A stretch of 64,000 nt of DNA from Zygnema cylindricum. Lineage: Eukaryota > Streptophyta > Zygnematophyceae > Zygnematales > Zygnemataceae. The stretch is from the NCBI GenBank assembly GCA_037447655.1, contig JBBHKE010001386.1, forward strand, positions 90,585 to 154,584, read 5' to 3'. Below the pieces are notes generated by a model. It saw only the letters and a list, made by a program, of their open reading frames with translations. It made no database searches and had not been told where the DNA came from. A program made the position numbers and the translations under genes. Shown here piece by piece: positions 47,162 through 57,815 of the stretch (position 1 is its first letter; every line of letters begins with the position of its first letter).

Positions 47162-49033
47162 CTACTTCCTTTCAACTCTTACAAACAAAATAAACAAAAC
47201 ACTCCCTCCCCTTTTCCTTTTTCTTTTCTTTTTTCTTTTATATAACTTAAGAAATTTGCTCTCGTATTTAAAACACTGCATTAGATGAAATGAAATTATA
47301 ATTGCATCACACATTTCATTTAGCATCCCACTTATCATAAATCCGAGCAAAGATTTTATCCACCTTATCTCTTTTCTATCCACACTAAATCCACTTTCCC
47401 TCTTGCAATTCAAACAACCAGCCCCATCTCCAATCTGCAACACACACCCTGAGGCTAACCCTTTTACAGGCACACCTTCATAAATACCATCACTCCCTTT
47501 AGTGAGGTCAAACCCATTACCCCCAAAACATGAACTTTCCTCACTCTCTCCCATGGATTTCTTTTCACTTTCACTTTCTAAATTTATTCCCAATAAACAT
47601 TTCTCCTCCCCTAAACCTTTCATTAAGTATTCCTCTTCTTCTTTATCCTTTAAAACTCCTAGTTTCACTTCTCCCCTTTCCTCGGAATCCGTTGAAGTCT
47701 CCCTTTCCGACCAGTTTTCTGGTTCCCTATTATATATAAAATTATCCTCATTAATTTTATCTTTCCCTTTTTCACTTATGGGTCCTAGAACTGACTTTCT
47801 CATTTCTAAGTCATACACTCTACACTCCTCGACATCCTCAAGTACCTCCTCTCTCTTTACTTCCCTTATACCTCCAAAAGCACACTGTTGCCTTCGTGCA
47901 ATTACTGTGTGCTTTTCTTTCTTCCCCATACTACTAATCTGGAGAAGCTCTAAAATATCTTCATCCTCTTTCTCCTCTTCCCCTTCTTCCTCCTCATCCA
48001 CATTCCAACTTCTAAGTTTTTCCAAACAAGGGCATTCTTCCATATAATGACCAGGTTCCCTACAAAAGAAGCAAACCCCTTTTTTCAAAGATCCCGTGTC
48101 TTTTCTTCTCCCTCTTTTTCCACCAAAGTTCCGATAAGGTTTACCTTTGTCTTTCTTCCTCTCATCACGCTTCCGCTCGTCACCACCGTTCCTCTCATCA
48201 CGCTTCCGCCAATCACCACCAGCTGAAAAAGCATTGACCCTGTCCTTTCCCCTTCGAAGCTCCAAAGTGCTTTCCCTCACAAGAATTATCCCCATGGTAA
48301 AGCTCCAAGTCCATGAGGAGCCATCCCTTGCCTGCATACGATAAATAATGCTTTCGTACTCACTTGGGAGTTTCATAAGTAGTGTATTAATCTTACCCTC
48401 CTCAGATTCTACACATCCCGCACTAGCTAGCTCAACATATAACGCAGCAATATCATTGCAAAACTCTATCATGCTACCGCCTTTATAAACATAGGCATCT
48501 ATTTCCTGTTTTACTAATTGCTGCCTCTGAATAGTCTCACTCTTATAAATCTGAATTAGTACTTCCCATATCTCTGAAGACTTGGTTAGACTTAAAAGAG
48601 TGATAGCTATCGACTTACACACATATCTAAGTATGAGATGTTTTGCTATAGTGTTTTTGTATTCCCATATTTTTCTGTCATTTTCCTCAGTTTTAATCCC
48701 TACATGTGGTACCATAGCTGAGAGCCTAGCTCCCCTCACCATAGGTGTCCCTTTTTCCTTCTCCCCTATTTCCCCATCCACGGAAAGATTCTTCCCTTCA
48801 CCTTCCGTTGCATCTGAGCTCCGGATGATATTCTGGGCAGCCTCAGATGAATCTCCATAGTAAGCTCCTCCAAAGCCAGGTGGCGGACATCTCACTTGTC
48901 CCGAAACGATTCCCCATAAGTGCTTCTCAAAAAGCAATCCCGCCATTGTAAACTCCCAATAAGTGAAGTCTGTTCCATCGAACATAGGCACCCTAGATGG
49001 TGGGCCCATAACCTGAAACTCTGAGACCTCCAT
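47162..49033 (-). CDS. Element D single ORF: gag with condensed pol remnants, 623 aa
   Basis: Starts at the ATG 49031-49033, 20 bp inside the 5' LTR, and reads through the primer site (QVMGPPSRVPMFDGTDF). The capsid-like gag spans residues ~1-260 (WEFTMAGLLFEKHLWGIVSG, YVYKGGSMIEFCND, NTLLMKLPSEYESIIYRMQ). A basic stretch and a CCHC knuckle follow (CFFCREPGHYMEEC, residues ~321-334). Residues ~385-580 are shrunken pieces of pol in order: CAFGGIREV (before the protease site, but DSGAS is gone), VYDLEMRKSVLGPI (INT tail), KGSDGIYEG (RT end), GDGAGCLNC and IRWIKSLLG (RNase H). All are in one frame, ending in a Lys/Arg-rich tail. No catalytic residues survive. Gag probably still forms particles. 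Confidence 0.85.
   Translation of the reverse strand: MEVSEFQVMGPPSRVPMFDGTDFTYWEFTMAGLLFEKHLWGIVSGQVRCPPPGFGGAYYGDSSEAAQNIIRSSDATEGEGKNLSVDGEIGEKEKGTPMVRGARLSAMVPHVGIKTEENDRKIWEYKNTIAKHLILRYVCKSIAITLLSLTKSSEIWEVLIQIYKSETIQRQQLVKQEIDAYVYKGGSMIEFCNDIAALYVELASAGCVESEEGKINTLLMKLPSEYESIIYRMQARDGSSWTWSFTMGIILVRESTLELRRGKDRVNAFSAGGDWRKRDERNGGDERKRDERKKDKGKPYRNFGGKRGRRKDTGSLKKGVCFFCREPGHYMEECPCLEKLRSWNVDEEEEGEEEKEDEDILELLQISSMGKKEKHTVIARRQQCAFGGIREVKREEVLEDVEECRVYDLEMRKSVLGPISEKGKDKINEDNFIYNREPENWSERETSTDSEERGEVKLGVLKDKEEEEYLMKGLGEEKCLLGINLESESEKKSMGESEESSCFGGNGFDLTKGSDGIYEGVPVKGLASGCVLQIGDGAGCLNCKRESGFSVDRKEIRWIKSLLGFMISGMLNEMCDAIIISFHLMQCFKYESKFLKLYKRKKKRKRKRGGSVLFILFVRVERK
48999..49013 (-). promoter_or_regulatory. 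Primer binding site of element D, matching the anticodon arm of initiator tRNA-Met
   Basis: On minus: GGTTATGGGCCCACC, 15 nt directly after the LTR end. It is complementary to GGTGGGCCCATAACC, the anticodon arm (CAU) of plant initiator tRNA-Met as I know it. Drosophila copia uses a 15-nt site in the same tRNA region, with a cleaved half-tRNA as primer. Confidence 0.85.
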
Positions 49034-50259
49034 TGGCCCTCAGAGTATGCAGATCCAAAAGAAGCTAATCTAGATAGTGCCGACTCCAAGTTAATATAAA
49101 CCCAAGTGACTGACCCCTTGACAGTCAGAACCCCAATATAGATTCACCCCTGTGAAATAACACTTTCTGTGTGCTCAGTTCCACCACAGAATGCAAAGTT
49201 AGAATATGAGATTTGGACACATTCACCCACTTTGACTTTCCCTTATAAATACAGCCACCCTGGCAGACAAAAACTCTGACCGACTACACCCCTGTGTAGC
49301 CTGGACTCCCCTGAGTCCGCAGCAAAAAGAATCACTGAAAATGGTCAAGTAAATTGATAGTTATGGCTGATCAAAGTTTGCCATTTATACAAGGTGCTCT
49401 CTGGGAGAGGCAGCTGCCTACCCAAAATTTTCTAAGTCCTAAACTCTCTCTAAAACTCTATCTACTGAAGTACGGCACCAATCAAATTACTGTGTCGTAC
49501 AGAAAAGTACAGGTGCCGGTGTACTTTCTGTACGGCCATTGTACGACATGGCCAAAATGTCGACACGTGTCAAATCAGGATTAGTTCCTGTAATCTCCGG
49601 AATTCCCGTAGTCCAATGTTATCACGCCACGTGTCACCTGACGTGACAAAGACCGTAAAACGCCAAAAGTACCTTTTCCGTGATCGCGGCGCTTATCGTA
49701 GCCGTCCGATCAAAACCGGCTATAATCCTAGCCGCTGAAATTCGACGCGCGGTATTTGTTTCGCTATCGAAACAAATGCGCGGTATTTGTTTCGCTGTCG
49801 AAACAAATGCGCGGTATTTGTTTCGCTATCGAAACAAATGCGCAGTATCCGTTCTGCCCCCCCATTCCGTACTCCGTACTAAATTAAACTGTTTCTATGT
49901 ACTAAATATCTATTTAGCCGTTAAACGGATTAATCTACATTTAACAATTTATATATTTGTCAAACCCTATATATCGTAATATCTGTTCTAGACATAACGG
50001 CTAGAGCTAACAGCTATTGCACGTTTGACGGACGGTAGGTACCAGGATCAATTCCTGGGTCCGTCAAATATATTTTTTGGTAAACATACTTATTATCTAT
50101 TCCTGTCTCTCTGGAAAGCTTAGGCAGCCATGGCTCTAGCTCCCTCTCCAGCCTTCAGTGACTACGACAAGTGTGGGGGCTTGGAGAAGGGAGTCAGAGG
50201 CAGACTGCCTCTACTCTTTTCTATCTAACAAAGACCTAGAAAATACCCAAATATCAACA
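49014..50259 (-). repeat. 5' LTR of element D (1246 bp)
   Basis: Identical in length to the left copy. One difference noticed: CTAACAGCTATT here versus CTAACGGCTATT in the left copy. GTAC array at 49470-49544, TATA box at 49383-49389, hairpin triplet at 49747-49839. The last 20 bp on minus contain the gag ATG. Confidence 0.95.
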
Positions 50260-50350
50260 TTTTTCACACAAAGCTCCGATCATCATGGCTTCCTAATAGA
50301 TAAACCCTGATCCATAGAAGATGGGCACCGTAGAGGGTGGGCCCATAACC
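50260..50350 (-). pseudogene. Start of gag and primer site of element C (right of the D insertion)
   Basis: 50336-50350 on minus is the primer site GGTTATGGGCCCACC, flush with the LTR at 50351. The gag N-terminus then reads QVMGPPSTVPIF and continues with a stop until the TTTTT duplication at 50260-50264, where D interrupts it. Confidence 0.9.
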
Positions 50351-51345
50351 TGCAATTTTGTGTCCTCCATTGGACTACAGAATACAAGAAGCCTCTTGAT
50401 AATTATTAGCTAACCCACTTTCAATGGCAACCACTACTACCCAAGAAGACAAGCAAAAAAATTGACTGCACCTTTATGCAGCCTGGACCTCCCTGAGTGC
50501 GTAGGAAAAGGAATCTCTAAAAACGCCCTACCAAGCGATAAGTTATGAGGCTGTAAAAATGTAAACTTTTACAAACTCTCAAAGGGAGAGGTGACTACAT
50601 ACACACATTTGCTAAGTCCTAATTCCCTCTAAGAACTTCTATCTACTAAAGTACGAACCAATCAGATTACTGTACCATACCAAAAAGTACTACTGTCGGT
50701 GTACCTTTTGTACAACATATGTACGACAAGGTTATTAAGCGAACGCGTGTCCGTTTTTCACTCGTCCGTACATTTCTCGAAATTCCCACGACCGAATGTT
50801 ATCTCTCCACGTGGCTCCGGGTCATCCCACGTCACAAAACGCAAAAGTGACATTTTTTAGATCTTGGCAAAGACGTATACCGTTGGATAAAAACCGGCAT
50901 TAAATATAGTCCGTCGAAACAAATGTCAGATTCATTTGATTCGTACGGGATCCAGTCCGCACTGATTTTAACCTGTTCTATGATGTTACATTTACATTTC
51001 TGTTAATCGGATTAGGGGACGTAACATACATTAAATGTTAATCAAACCCTATATACTCTAGCGAACATCTACGACAAACAGGTTAGAGCGGACGTCTACG
51101 CCACGCTCTACAGGTCGGGGGTTCGAGTCCTGCTAACTCAACCTTTTTGTAGAGAGTGACTTAAGGTCACTCTGTAACCTTGTCTATGGAGCTAAGGCAG
51201 CCATGGCTCCATCACTCTCTCTCTCCTTCAATATCTACAACTAGTATGGGAGTAAGAGAGAAGAGATGAAGGCAAGCTGCCTGCATGTTTCTTTTTCCGC
51301 TAATATATTAAGACCTAGAAAATACCCAAAAACTATTTATTTCAA
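50351..51345 (-). repeat. 5' LTR of element C (about 995 bp)
   Basis: Partner of 40625-41625, clearly diverged from it. GTAC words at about 50655-50733 and the tRNA-like module at 51081-51148 with TTTTT. The terminal CA pair at the right end is lost or mutated. Confidence 0.88.
51081..51148 (+). repeat. tRNA-like hairpin module in 5' LTR of C
   Basis: GGTTAGAGCGG, then GGTTCGAGTCC (exact B-box consensus fit), CTCAACC and TTTTT. Antisense to element C. Confidence 0.5.
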
Positions 51346-52178
51346 GAGAAGTGGATTGCGGTTCGGCATCGGTTGTCAAGAACTCAAACGGCTCTGAACA
51401 TGACAGATGGCTAAGTCGTGAACCCTCGGAGGTTCATACATTATTTTTTGTAGCGTAGGGAGGGTTTTTATCCTCGAGGTGTAGATGAAAGGCACCCCGA
51501 GGCGACCACGCAGCGGCCGTTTCTAGAAACTGGCAGCGATTGCACATAGAAACCTGCTTACTCAGAGACATATAGGAATAAGAGTAGTTGTACGATAGGC
51601 AACATCATAGGATAAAAGCCATGTGGCTGCGTAGGAATAGTTGCAAATTACAGCACGAAAATCTAACATTGGGAATATGTCGTTTTTCTGGCAATCTTTG
51701 TTCTTTGAATTTGTTGAACTTGGTCCGATTAGAGTTTCGGCCGTATATGTTGGATCAAGCTAGTTGTTCAGTTAGGGTTTCTTTTATCCTTAGTTTTTCT
51801 AGCTCTTGTCGCTGAGCTTTCTATCTTTTCTTCTCTTGTACCTAAGTCCTTGACTAATATAGCGGCGCAAGCGAGCCTACAAGGTTTCCCTCCAGACTGT
51901 GTTCCACTTGCTATGGCTTATGAATCCTGGTGTGGAGATCTAGTGTCCCTCCAGACTGTGTTCCACTTGCCATGGCTTATGAATCTTGGTGTGCAGATCT
52001 AGTGTTTTCTGGTCGCTTGTGCGTTGACCCCGCAGTCCAACATCCTTCCAGTCTAACGTCGAAAGTGTCGGCTTTCTCGGCTTCTTCGTTTGGTTACGCA
52101 GGGTTTGCTGCGTGCTCGTTAGACTCATGTAGGGAATATTGAAGACTTTAGGGCTTAGTGGCCATTGACGCAAATATT
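51346..52178. other. Gene-free stretch between element C and element F
   Basis: No recognisable gene. A 58-bp tandem duplication lies at 51891-52006 (CTCCAGACTGTGTTCCACTT repeated with TATGGCTTATGAATC). The open frame at 51588-51815 has no family features. Confidence 0.5.
51891..52006. repeat. Two-copy 58-bp tandem duplication
   Basis: Units start at 51891 and 51949 with CTCCAGACTGTGTTCCACTT and end GAGATCTAGTGT / CAGATCTAGTGT; few differences, so recent. Confidence 0.85.
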
Positions 52179-52408
52179 GAATTCCATCCTTTCTCATCTT
52201 TACCTACTGGACTTGTCTTTGTACTTTTATTTGTTTGCATGTTTTTTTGGGTTTATTCATTGATATTTCTGTTGGTATATATTCTTTGTACTTTGGTCGT
52301 GGTCTTGACCACCGGATATGAGTGAGATTCATACAATTTCTGATGTTTATTGTCAACGCTAGCTGGTGGTGATGCATGTTACACACGGTTGTATGCTCAT
52401 GCAAGACA
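52179..52408 (+). repeat. 230-bp direct repeat, copy 2
   Basis: Partner of 40231-40460. Here it lies directly against the RT/RNase H remnant of element F. Confidence 0.8.
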
Positions 52409-53177
52409 AAGTGCCACTCCTATAGAATTTAAGCAAAAGGTGGAAGGCATGGAGATTGAGGGAGGAGTCATGTTTTATGACACCTTGGAATCAAGGGAGA
52501 GAGATTCTATGGTTGCCATTCTATATCGTCAGATTGTCTGTAGTCTAATCTACTTCATGAACTGCACACGCCTGGACATTGCGGAAATAGTTGGTGCTCT
52601 AAGCCAGACTTTACAAAATCCGAGGAGATCGGATTGGGAGGCAGCAAAGAGGGTGCTTCAGTATCTTGCAGGGACACAAAATCTACGACTTGCTCTTGGT
52701 GGAGAAAAGGTTAAGATTTAGACTTGGAGCGACGCAAACTACGGAGACATGCCAAGCTGCCGCTCCACTATTGGATTCATTCTCAAGATCAGAAGTGGAA
52801 CATGGTGCTGGAGCAACAAGCTTCAAAAAGTCACAGCTCAGTCTACAATGGAGGCTAAATATATGGCAGCGAGCTCATCTGTCAACGAGTTACTTTGGGT
52901 AAATTCTCTCCTTGAAAAACTTGACTTTATACAATATGGGCCTCAAATAGTGTGGTGTGACAACCAGACAGCTATAGCATTTGCATCTAACCCAAGTGAT
53001 CACTTCAAAAGCAGGCACATTGATATCAAGTTGCATTTTGTAAGACAGAAGGTGGTGAACAGAACTTTAAAACTCAGTTATTTGCCGGATGAGATGATGG
53101 TAGCAGATATGATGACTAAGCCTTTACCTGCACCTGAGTTGAAGTTTTGTAGAGAGGCATGTGGACTTAGTGGATGA
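52409..53177 (+). pseudogene. Ty1/copia RT end and RNase H of element F (second family)
   Basis: SATPIEFKQKVEG, YRQIVCSLIYFMNCTRLDIA and QNPRRSDWEAAKRVLQYLAG mark the RT end. RNase H is TWSDANYGDMPSCRSTIGFI, STMEAKYMAASSSVNELLW, VWCDNQTAIAFASNPSDHFK, MMVADMMTKPLPAPELKF. There is one stop at 52719-52721 and a frameshift there. It differs consistently from elements A-E and H (for example PSCRSTIGFI versus PMRRCTSGYV), so it is a separate family shared with element G. Confidence 0.9.
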
Positions 53178-53200
53178 GAGAGTCTAAAGGTTTAGAGGAG

Positions 53201-53955
53201 TGTTGGTTTTGGAAACCTTTAGTCTTCACTATATCGCGTGTGTGAGAAAGAGATTCTAGACTTAGTCGGTTTTGTGTATAGACTAAATCCGCTTATACAA
53301 GATTTGGTGTGGTATGTAACTCCAAAGGGAGTTCACAGATTCGGTACACTCCATGTACACGTGTCGGTCCGTGGGGAAGTCAAGCTTGGTTAAGTTGGTT
53401 GACAAAGTACAGATTTACTTGAGTGACCAAATTTACGCGTGGAGGTTCATCTTCGGTGATGAATGAATGCGGGGACGGCGAACAGAGTTCGCCGTCATTT
53501 TTGGAAGAGAAATATTGACCGAGTCGTCATTTCAGCAGACGAACTTTGACTGCGTACTTTAGGGGCTACTAGGGTTAAAAATTGATGTAAATACTTGTAC
53601 GGTAGACGGCGGGGTTTAGTTTAATTAATGTTTCAGTGTACCGACAGACCACGGTAATTTTGGTACGGTGTAGATCAGTTGTAGGTTCACTTTGTATATG
53701 TTGGACTTAGAATATTTTAGAGTAAGGAGTTCATTGTATGGAAAACTGCGAAGCAGTTTTTGTGCACTTTTTGAATTGCAAGATCATTGTAATCTTTTGG
53801 CAAAACCTTGTGAAATTTTGCATGTGGTTTCTTTGTTATAATGTTTACATTTTAAAAATATTTCAGACCTAGTGTGAGTCTGGTTTTCTTGTGGCTTCAT
53901 TGTGAAGTCGGTCTTTTTGTGGTCTCCGTGAGAGTTTCCTCTTTTGTAATCTGAA
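53201..53955 (+). repeat. LTR of element F
   Basis: Begins TGTTGGTTTTGGAAACC after a purine-rich tract (GTTTAGAGGAG). The right border is uncertain; an ATG at 53960 starts a typical copia gag N-terminus (MATAGASSSSSSGFFRFPQ). That gag is lost after about 54010, where element E begins. Confidence 0.6.
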
Positions 53956-54019
53956 TATTATGGCAACTGCTGGTGCTTCTTCTTCTTCATCTGGGTTTTT
54001 CCGGTTTCCTCAATACAAC

Positions 54020-55665
54020 ACAAACTATCATCCATTTCCTACACTCGGTACACTATGCTCTCAAACTCATTAGGCAGCTTCATGATGAGGGTGTTGGCTT
54101 TCATCTTCATTGTACAGGTCTACCCGACACTCTCCATCTCCAAATACAAACACGAGAGGTCATTACAATAGTCTAGCATTTTCCCCCCTTTGTAAGTATA
54201 CTCCTCTAACCGTTGCTCAGCCAGCTAGAGCTTCTGAATGGTACCGGCTCTATAGATCTCCACTAAGGTCTCCCACAACTCCTTGGCCTAGAAAATGTGG
54301 AGATGGGAGGTTGCCAAAGCTTGAGTAACATGCCTTAGAATGAAGTGCCTGGCAGCCATGTTTCTATGTTCCAACATTCGAATATCGCTTTCGTCGGTCT
54401 TCACGGCTGCGGCTTCGGGTACCGTGGCGATAGGAGTAAGAGGTGTCTCCTTTCCTTTCCTTTTTTCGGACACACTGCTGTCCCCGCTGGCTGCCTCCTT
54501 CGTTGGAGCAAATTTTGCAGCAAAAAACCTCACTCCACTAAACCCTAGTGGAATTCCCTAAGATGGATGTTTCACTTGTCTAGTGACTATACCCGTGTAT
54601 CGTTTTTCACACAAAGCCCCCTAACATCATGGATTTCCAATGTATGAAACCAGAATCGTTGAAGATTCGCACCCTAGAGGGTGGGCCCATAACCTGCAAT
54701 TCTGTGTCACCCATTGGACTACAAAATTCAAAATGCCTCTAGGTAGTTTTTGACTAACCTTTCTTCAGCTAGGATCACAGATACCCAACTAGGCAAGCAA
54801 GCAATCTGACAGCACACTTGTCAAGTCAGGCCTCCTTCGAGTCCGCAGCAAAAAAAAAATCACTGAAAACGCCCAACTAGGCGATTAGTTATCAAGTGGC
54901 TAAGATGCCAAAATATATACAAGCTCATTGGAAGAGAGGCGGCTACCTCCTAAATCTCCTAAGTCCTAAACCCCTCTCACAACCCCTATCTATTGTTGTA
55001 CGAATCAATCAGAAAACTGTAAAGTACAGAAAGGTACTGTGGTCGGTGTACTTTTTGTACGGTGTGTGTACGACTCGGCCATTGAGTGGACGCGTGTCTC
55101 CTCCGAACTCGCCCTCATGCTCTCCGGGATTCCCGCTACCCAATGTTATCTTGCCACGTGGCGCCAGGTCATGTCACGCCCAAAAACTTCCAAAGCGACC
55201 ATTCCGGGATCTCGGCGATGATGCGTGTCGTCGGATCTAAACCGCCTTTGAATGTTAGCCGTTGAAAATCAATGTCCGGTAAATTTGTTTCTATGTTACT
55301 TATCCGTTATTGCGCTAATCCGATTAGTGAATCCTGACATGTTTAAATACTCATCATACCCCATGTACTCTAACGTACTTCAACGAGAGACCGGCTAAGG
55401 CTGACGGCTATGCCTTGCTCTTCCGATAGGAGGTTCGAGTCTTACCAGACTCAACCTTTTTGTTAGAAGTGACTTATGTCACTTTTTTTGACCTGCCTAA
55501 GGAGCCAAGGCAGCCATAGCTCCACCACCCTCTCTTTCATTTAGTGACTACAACAAGTATGGGGGATAGAGGGAAAAGGTGGAGGCAGACTGCCTACGCT
55601 TTTCTTTTCTATTTTCACTAAGCTATTGAGACCTAGAAAATACTTTATAAATCTAATAATTCACA
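54020..55665 (-). mobile_element. Ty1/copia element E: gag remnant plus 5' LTR
   Basis: Gag remnant 54020-54679 (minus) with MKLPNEFES-like and FILRHVTQALATSHLHIF segments and several stops. The primer site is 54680-54694 (GGTTATGGGCCCACC on minus), flush with an LTR at 54695-55665. Pol is missing. It preserves the empty target site of element D (TATCGTTTTTCACACAAAGC). Confidence 0.85.
54695..55665 (-). repeat. 5' LTR of element E (about 971 bp)
   Basis: On plus it starts TGCAATTCTGTGTCACCCAT. Carries GTAC words at about 54998-55072 and the tRNA-like module at 55393-55461 (GGTTCGAGTCT, GACTCAACC, TTTTT). The gag ATG is inside its last 20 bp as in D. Confidence 0.8.
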
Positions 55666-56282
55666 ATGATACTCAAAATAATCTAAGTCCTACAAGTTAT
55701 ACTGAATATAGTTTACTACTGAATGTACGGAAGCATATCAGTCGTATGTAATCTACCGCCTACCTAAATTAATGTGAGTATACCCGGATAATTTGAGGTA
55801 TGTCAGAATGAATAAATCTACCCTAGTAAAATAAGTAGCAAAAAGACGAACTGTTGTTGTATATAATATTTACATTGACACCTCCGCAAAATCCGCATAC
55901 TAAGCGTCAACTTGCTTAGTCACTTGTGATCCTCTTATGAATCTCGTTCGCCGACTTCATTCATATCAACCACAACTGTGTTGTCCCGTACCGGATCATG
56001 TCCAAAATAACTGCAGCTGCGTTTGTCCCGAACCGGATCTTATCCAAAATTATGGCAGCTGCGTTGTCTCGTTTGATGTATAACACTCGCATGTTGGATG
56101 TCGGCGCCATTCAATTAATCCCCTACGTCACTTTAGGTTTATCCGTACGTTCGCTCCCCCAATCCGTCAATCCATTCGAACCTCCATCTTAAATCCAATT
56201 ACGCACGAAACGTCGCGTGCGCACAAAATATGGCGTACGCACAAAACTAAGTTTTCAAAACCGTAGATAGATGGTGTCAAAT
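55666..56282. other. Gene-free stretch with a short tandem duplication
   Basis: 55980-56072 holds two imperfect ~45-bp units (TTGTCCCG.ACCGGATC.T and CCAAAAT...GCAGCTGCGTT). Nothing coding recognised. Confidence 0.45.
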
Positions 56283-57815
56283 TAGGACAAAAAGAGTCTC
56301 ATGTATGTGATGGATGTGCTTTGGGAAAGCTTTATAAGCTACCCCTACCTGAAATCGCGGATAACTGGGCCACGGATTTTTTGCAAATAATTCATTCGGA
56401 TGTGTGGGGACGTTCAAAAGTCCCCTCTCTCAATGGCAACCGGTTTTTAGTCACTTTTACAAATGATTTCTCCTGATACAGCAAAGTTTCTTGTATGAAG
56501 GAGAAAAGTGAAGTGTTTACTCACTTCAAGTATTTTCGAATTTGGGCAAAAAAACTTCACGGAAAGCCGATTCTCTTCCTTCGGTCCGACAGCGGAGGTG
56601 AATATATTTCGAATGCATTTTCAGATTATTTAAAGGAAAAAAACATCTCTCGTCAATTTATAGTTCCCTATACTCCGAAGCAAAACGGAGTATCGAAAAT
56701 GCTTAACTGGACTTTAACGGAAAGTTCAAAATATATGATGTTAGATAATAAGATAGATTTTAAATTTTGAGGTGAGGCTTTCTCTTGTGCTTCTAATATT
56801 AGGAAGTGAATAGAAACTAGAGCCGTAAAAGGAAAAACACCCGATGAAGTGTGGACCGAAAGAAAACCTAATGTTAATCACTTCCGGGTTTCTGGTGGTA
56901 AATTTTTTATTTTGGATAATCTTCATATTTCTAAGCTTAGTCCGAAATCGGTTCCCGCGAATTTTAAAGGATATGATGATGAGTCCGTATGCTATAGAGT
57001 ATACAATACGGTTAGACAAACTCTCCAAGTTGCTAAGGAATATTCAGGTTAAGGATGAGAGTCAAGCGGTTGATATTTTTGGCATGACAGATTTTGAGAA
57101 AAATGCCAAAATTCAAGAATATGTAATTTTGGAAAATGTTTCTTTTACCTCTTCCACCCAATCTCCCTCATCTCTCATTGGAGATTCGTCTCCAACAGTT
57201 CGAGCCTCAGATTTTATGGGGGGAAGAAGGCAAAGCAGCAAGCTGCGGGGTGAACAGGTGGAGCATGCTCTATTTTTCTGCCAGCACGATGGAGCCGATC
57301 ACCATGCTCTATTTTCTGCTAGCACGATTGAACCGATCACCATACAGGAGGCTTTTTCAGCTCCAGAAAATGACCAATGGATCTCGGCGGTGAACAACGA
57401 AATCCGATCGATAATGAAGGCTCAAAATTGGGAGGTTGTGGAGCTTTCGCCGGACCAAAAGGCAATCGGCGATATAAGGCTCAGCTTGTTGCAAAAGGCT
57501 ATAGTCAGAAAGAGGGAATTGACTATGAAGAGATTTTCTCTCCGGTTGCCCAGTTTCCAACTGTCAAAATTTTGTTGTCTTTAACACCCATTGAGGATAT
57601 GGAATTACACCAAATGGAAGTTAAGCAAAAAAGGTCTGTAAGCTGTTGAAATCCTTGTACAATCTGAAACATGCTCCACGTCAATGAAATCTGAAACTAG
57701 ATGAGTTTCAACTGGTCTCGGCTTTGTGAGGATTAGTTCAGATCACTCAGTGTATGTTATAGAAAGGGAAGATGGGATTATTGACATTGCGGTGTATGTA
57801 GATGATTTGCTGCTA
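56283..57815 (+). pseudogene. Ty1/copia INT and RT front of element G (second family)
   Basis: Integrase: CDGCALGKLYKLPLPE (zinc C..C), IIHSDVWGRSKVPS (first Asp), FLRSDSGGEYISNAFSDYLK (second Asp and Glu region), YTPKQNGVSKML. Its tail holds GKTPDEVWTERKPNVNHF. The RT front has QWISAVNNEIRSIMKAQNWE, AKGYSQKEGIDYEEIFSPVA and ends with VYVDDLLL at 57815, where a MITE interrupts it. Several stops and frameshifts (for example 56476, 56768, 57050, 57470-57480). Confidence 0.9.

Larger units (their letters stand above)
45898..50259 (-). mobile_element. Element D: recent non-autonomous Ty1/copia (gag-only type) insertion
   Basis: Two 1246-bp LTRs (45898-47143 and 49014-50259) differ at a single position that I noticed. 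They are flanked by TTTTT on both sides (45893-45897 and 50260-50264). The uninterrupted target (TATCGTTTTTCACACAAAGC) is visible in the related element E at about 54598-54617. The 1.87-kb interior has a primer site, one ORF and a polypurine tract, but no protease, integrase or RT. It must have moved with enzymes from a relative. Confidence 0.95.
40625..51345 (-). mobile_element. Ty1/copia element C, interrupted by element D
   Basis: 3' LTR at 40625-41625, internal region 41626-45897 and 50260-50350, 5' LTR 50351-51345. Element D (45898-50259) sits in its gag. The two C LTRs differ visibly (for example in the stretch GATCTCGGCGAAGACGTA versus GATCTTGGCAAAGACGTA), so C is clearly older than D. 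No clear target duplication flanks C, and the right LTR lacks its last two bases. Confidence 0.9.
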
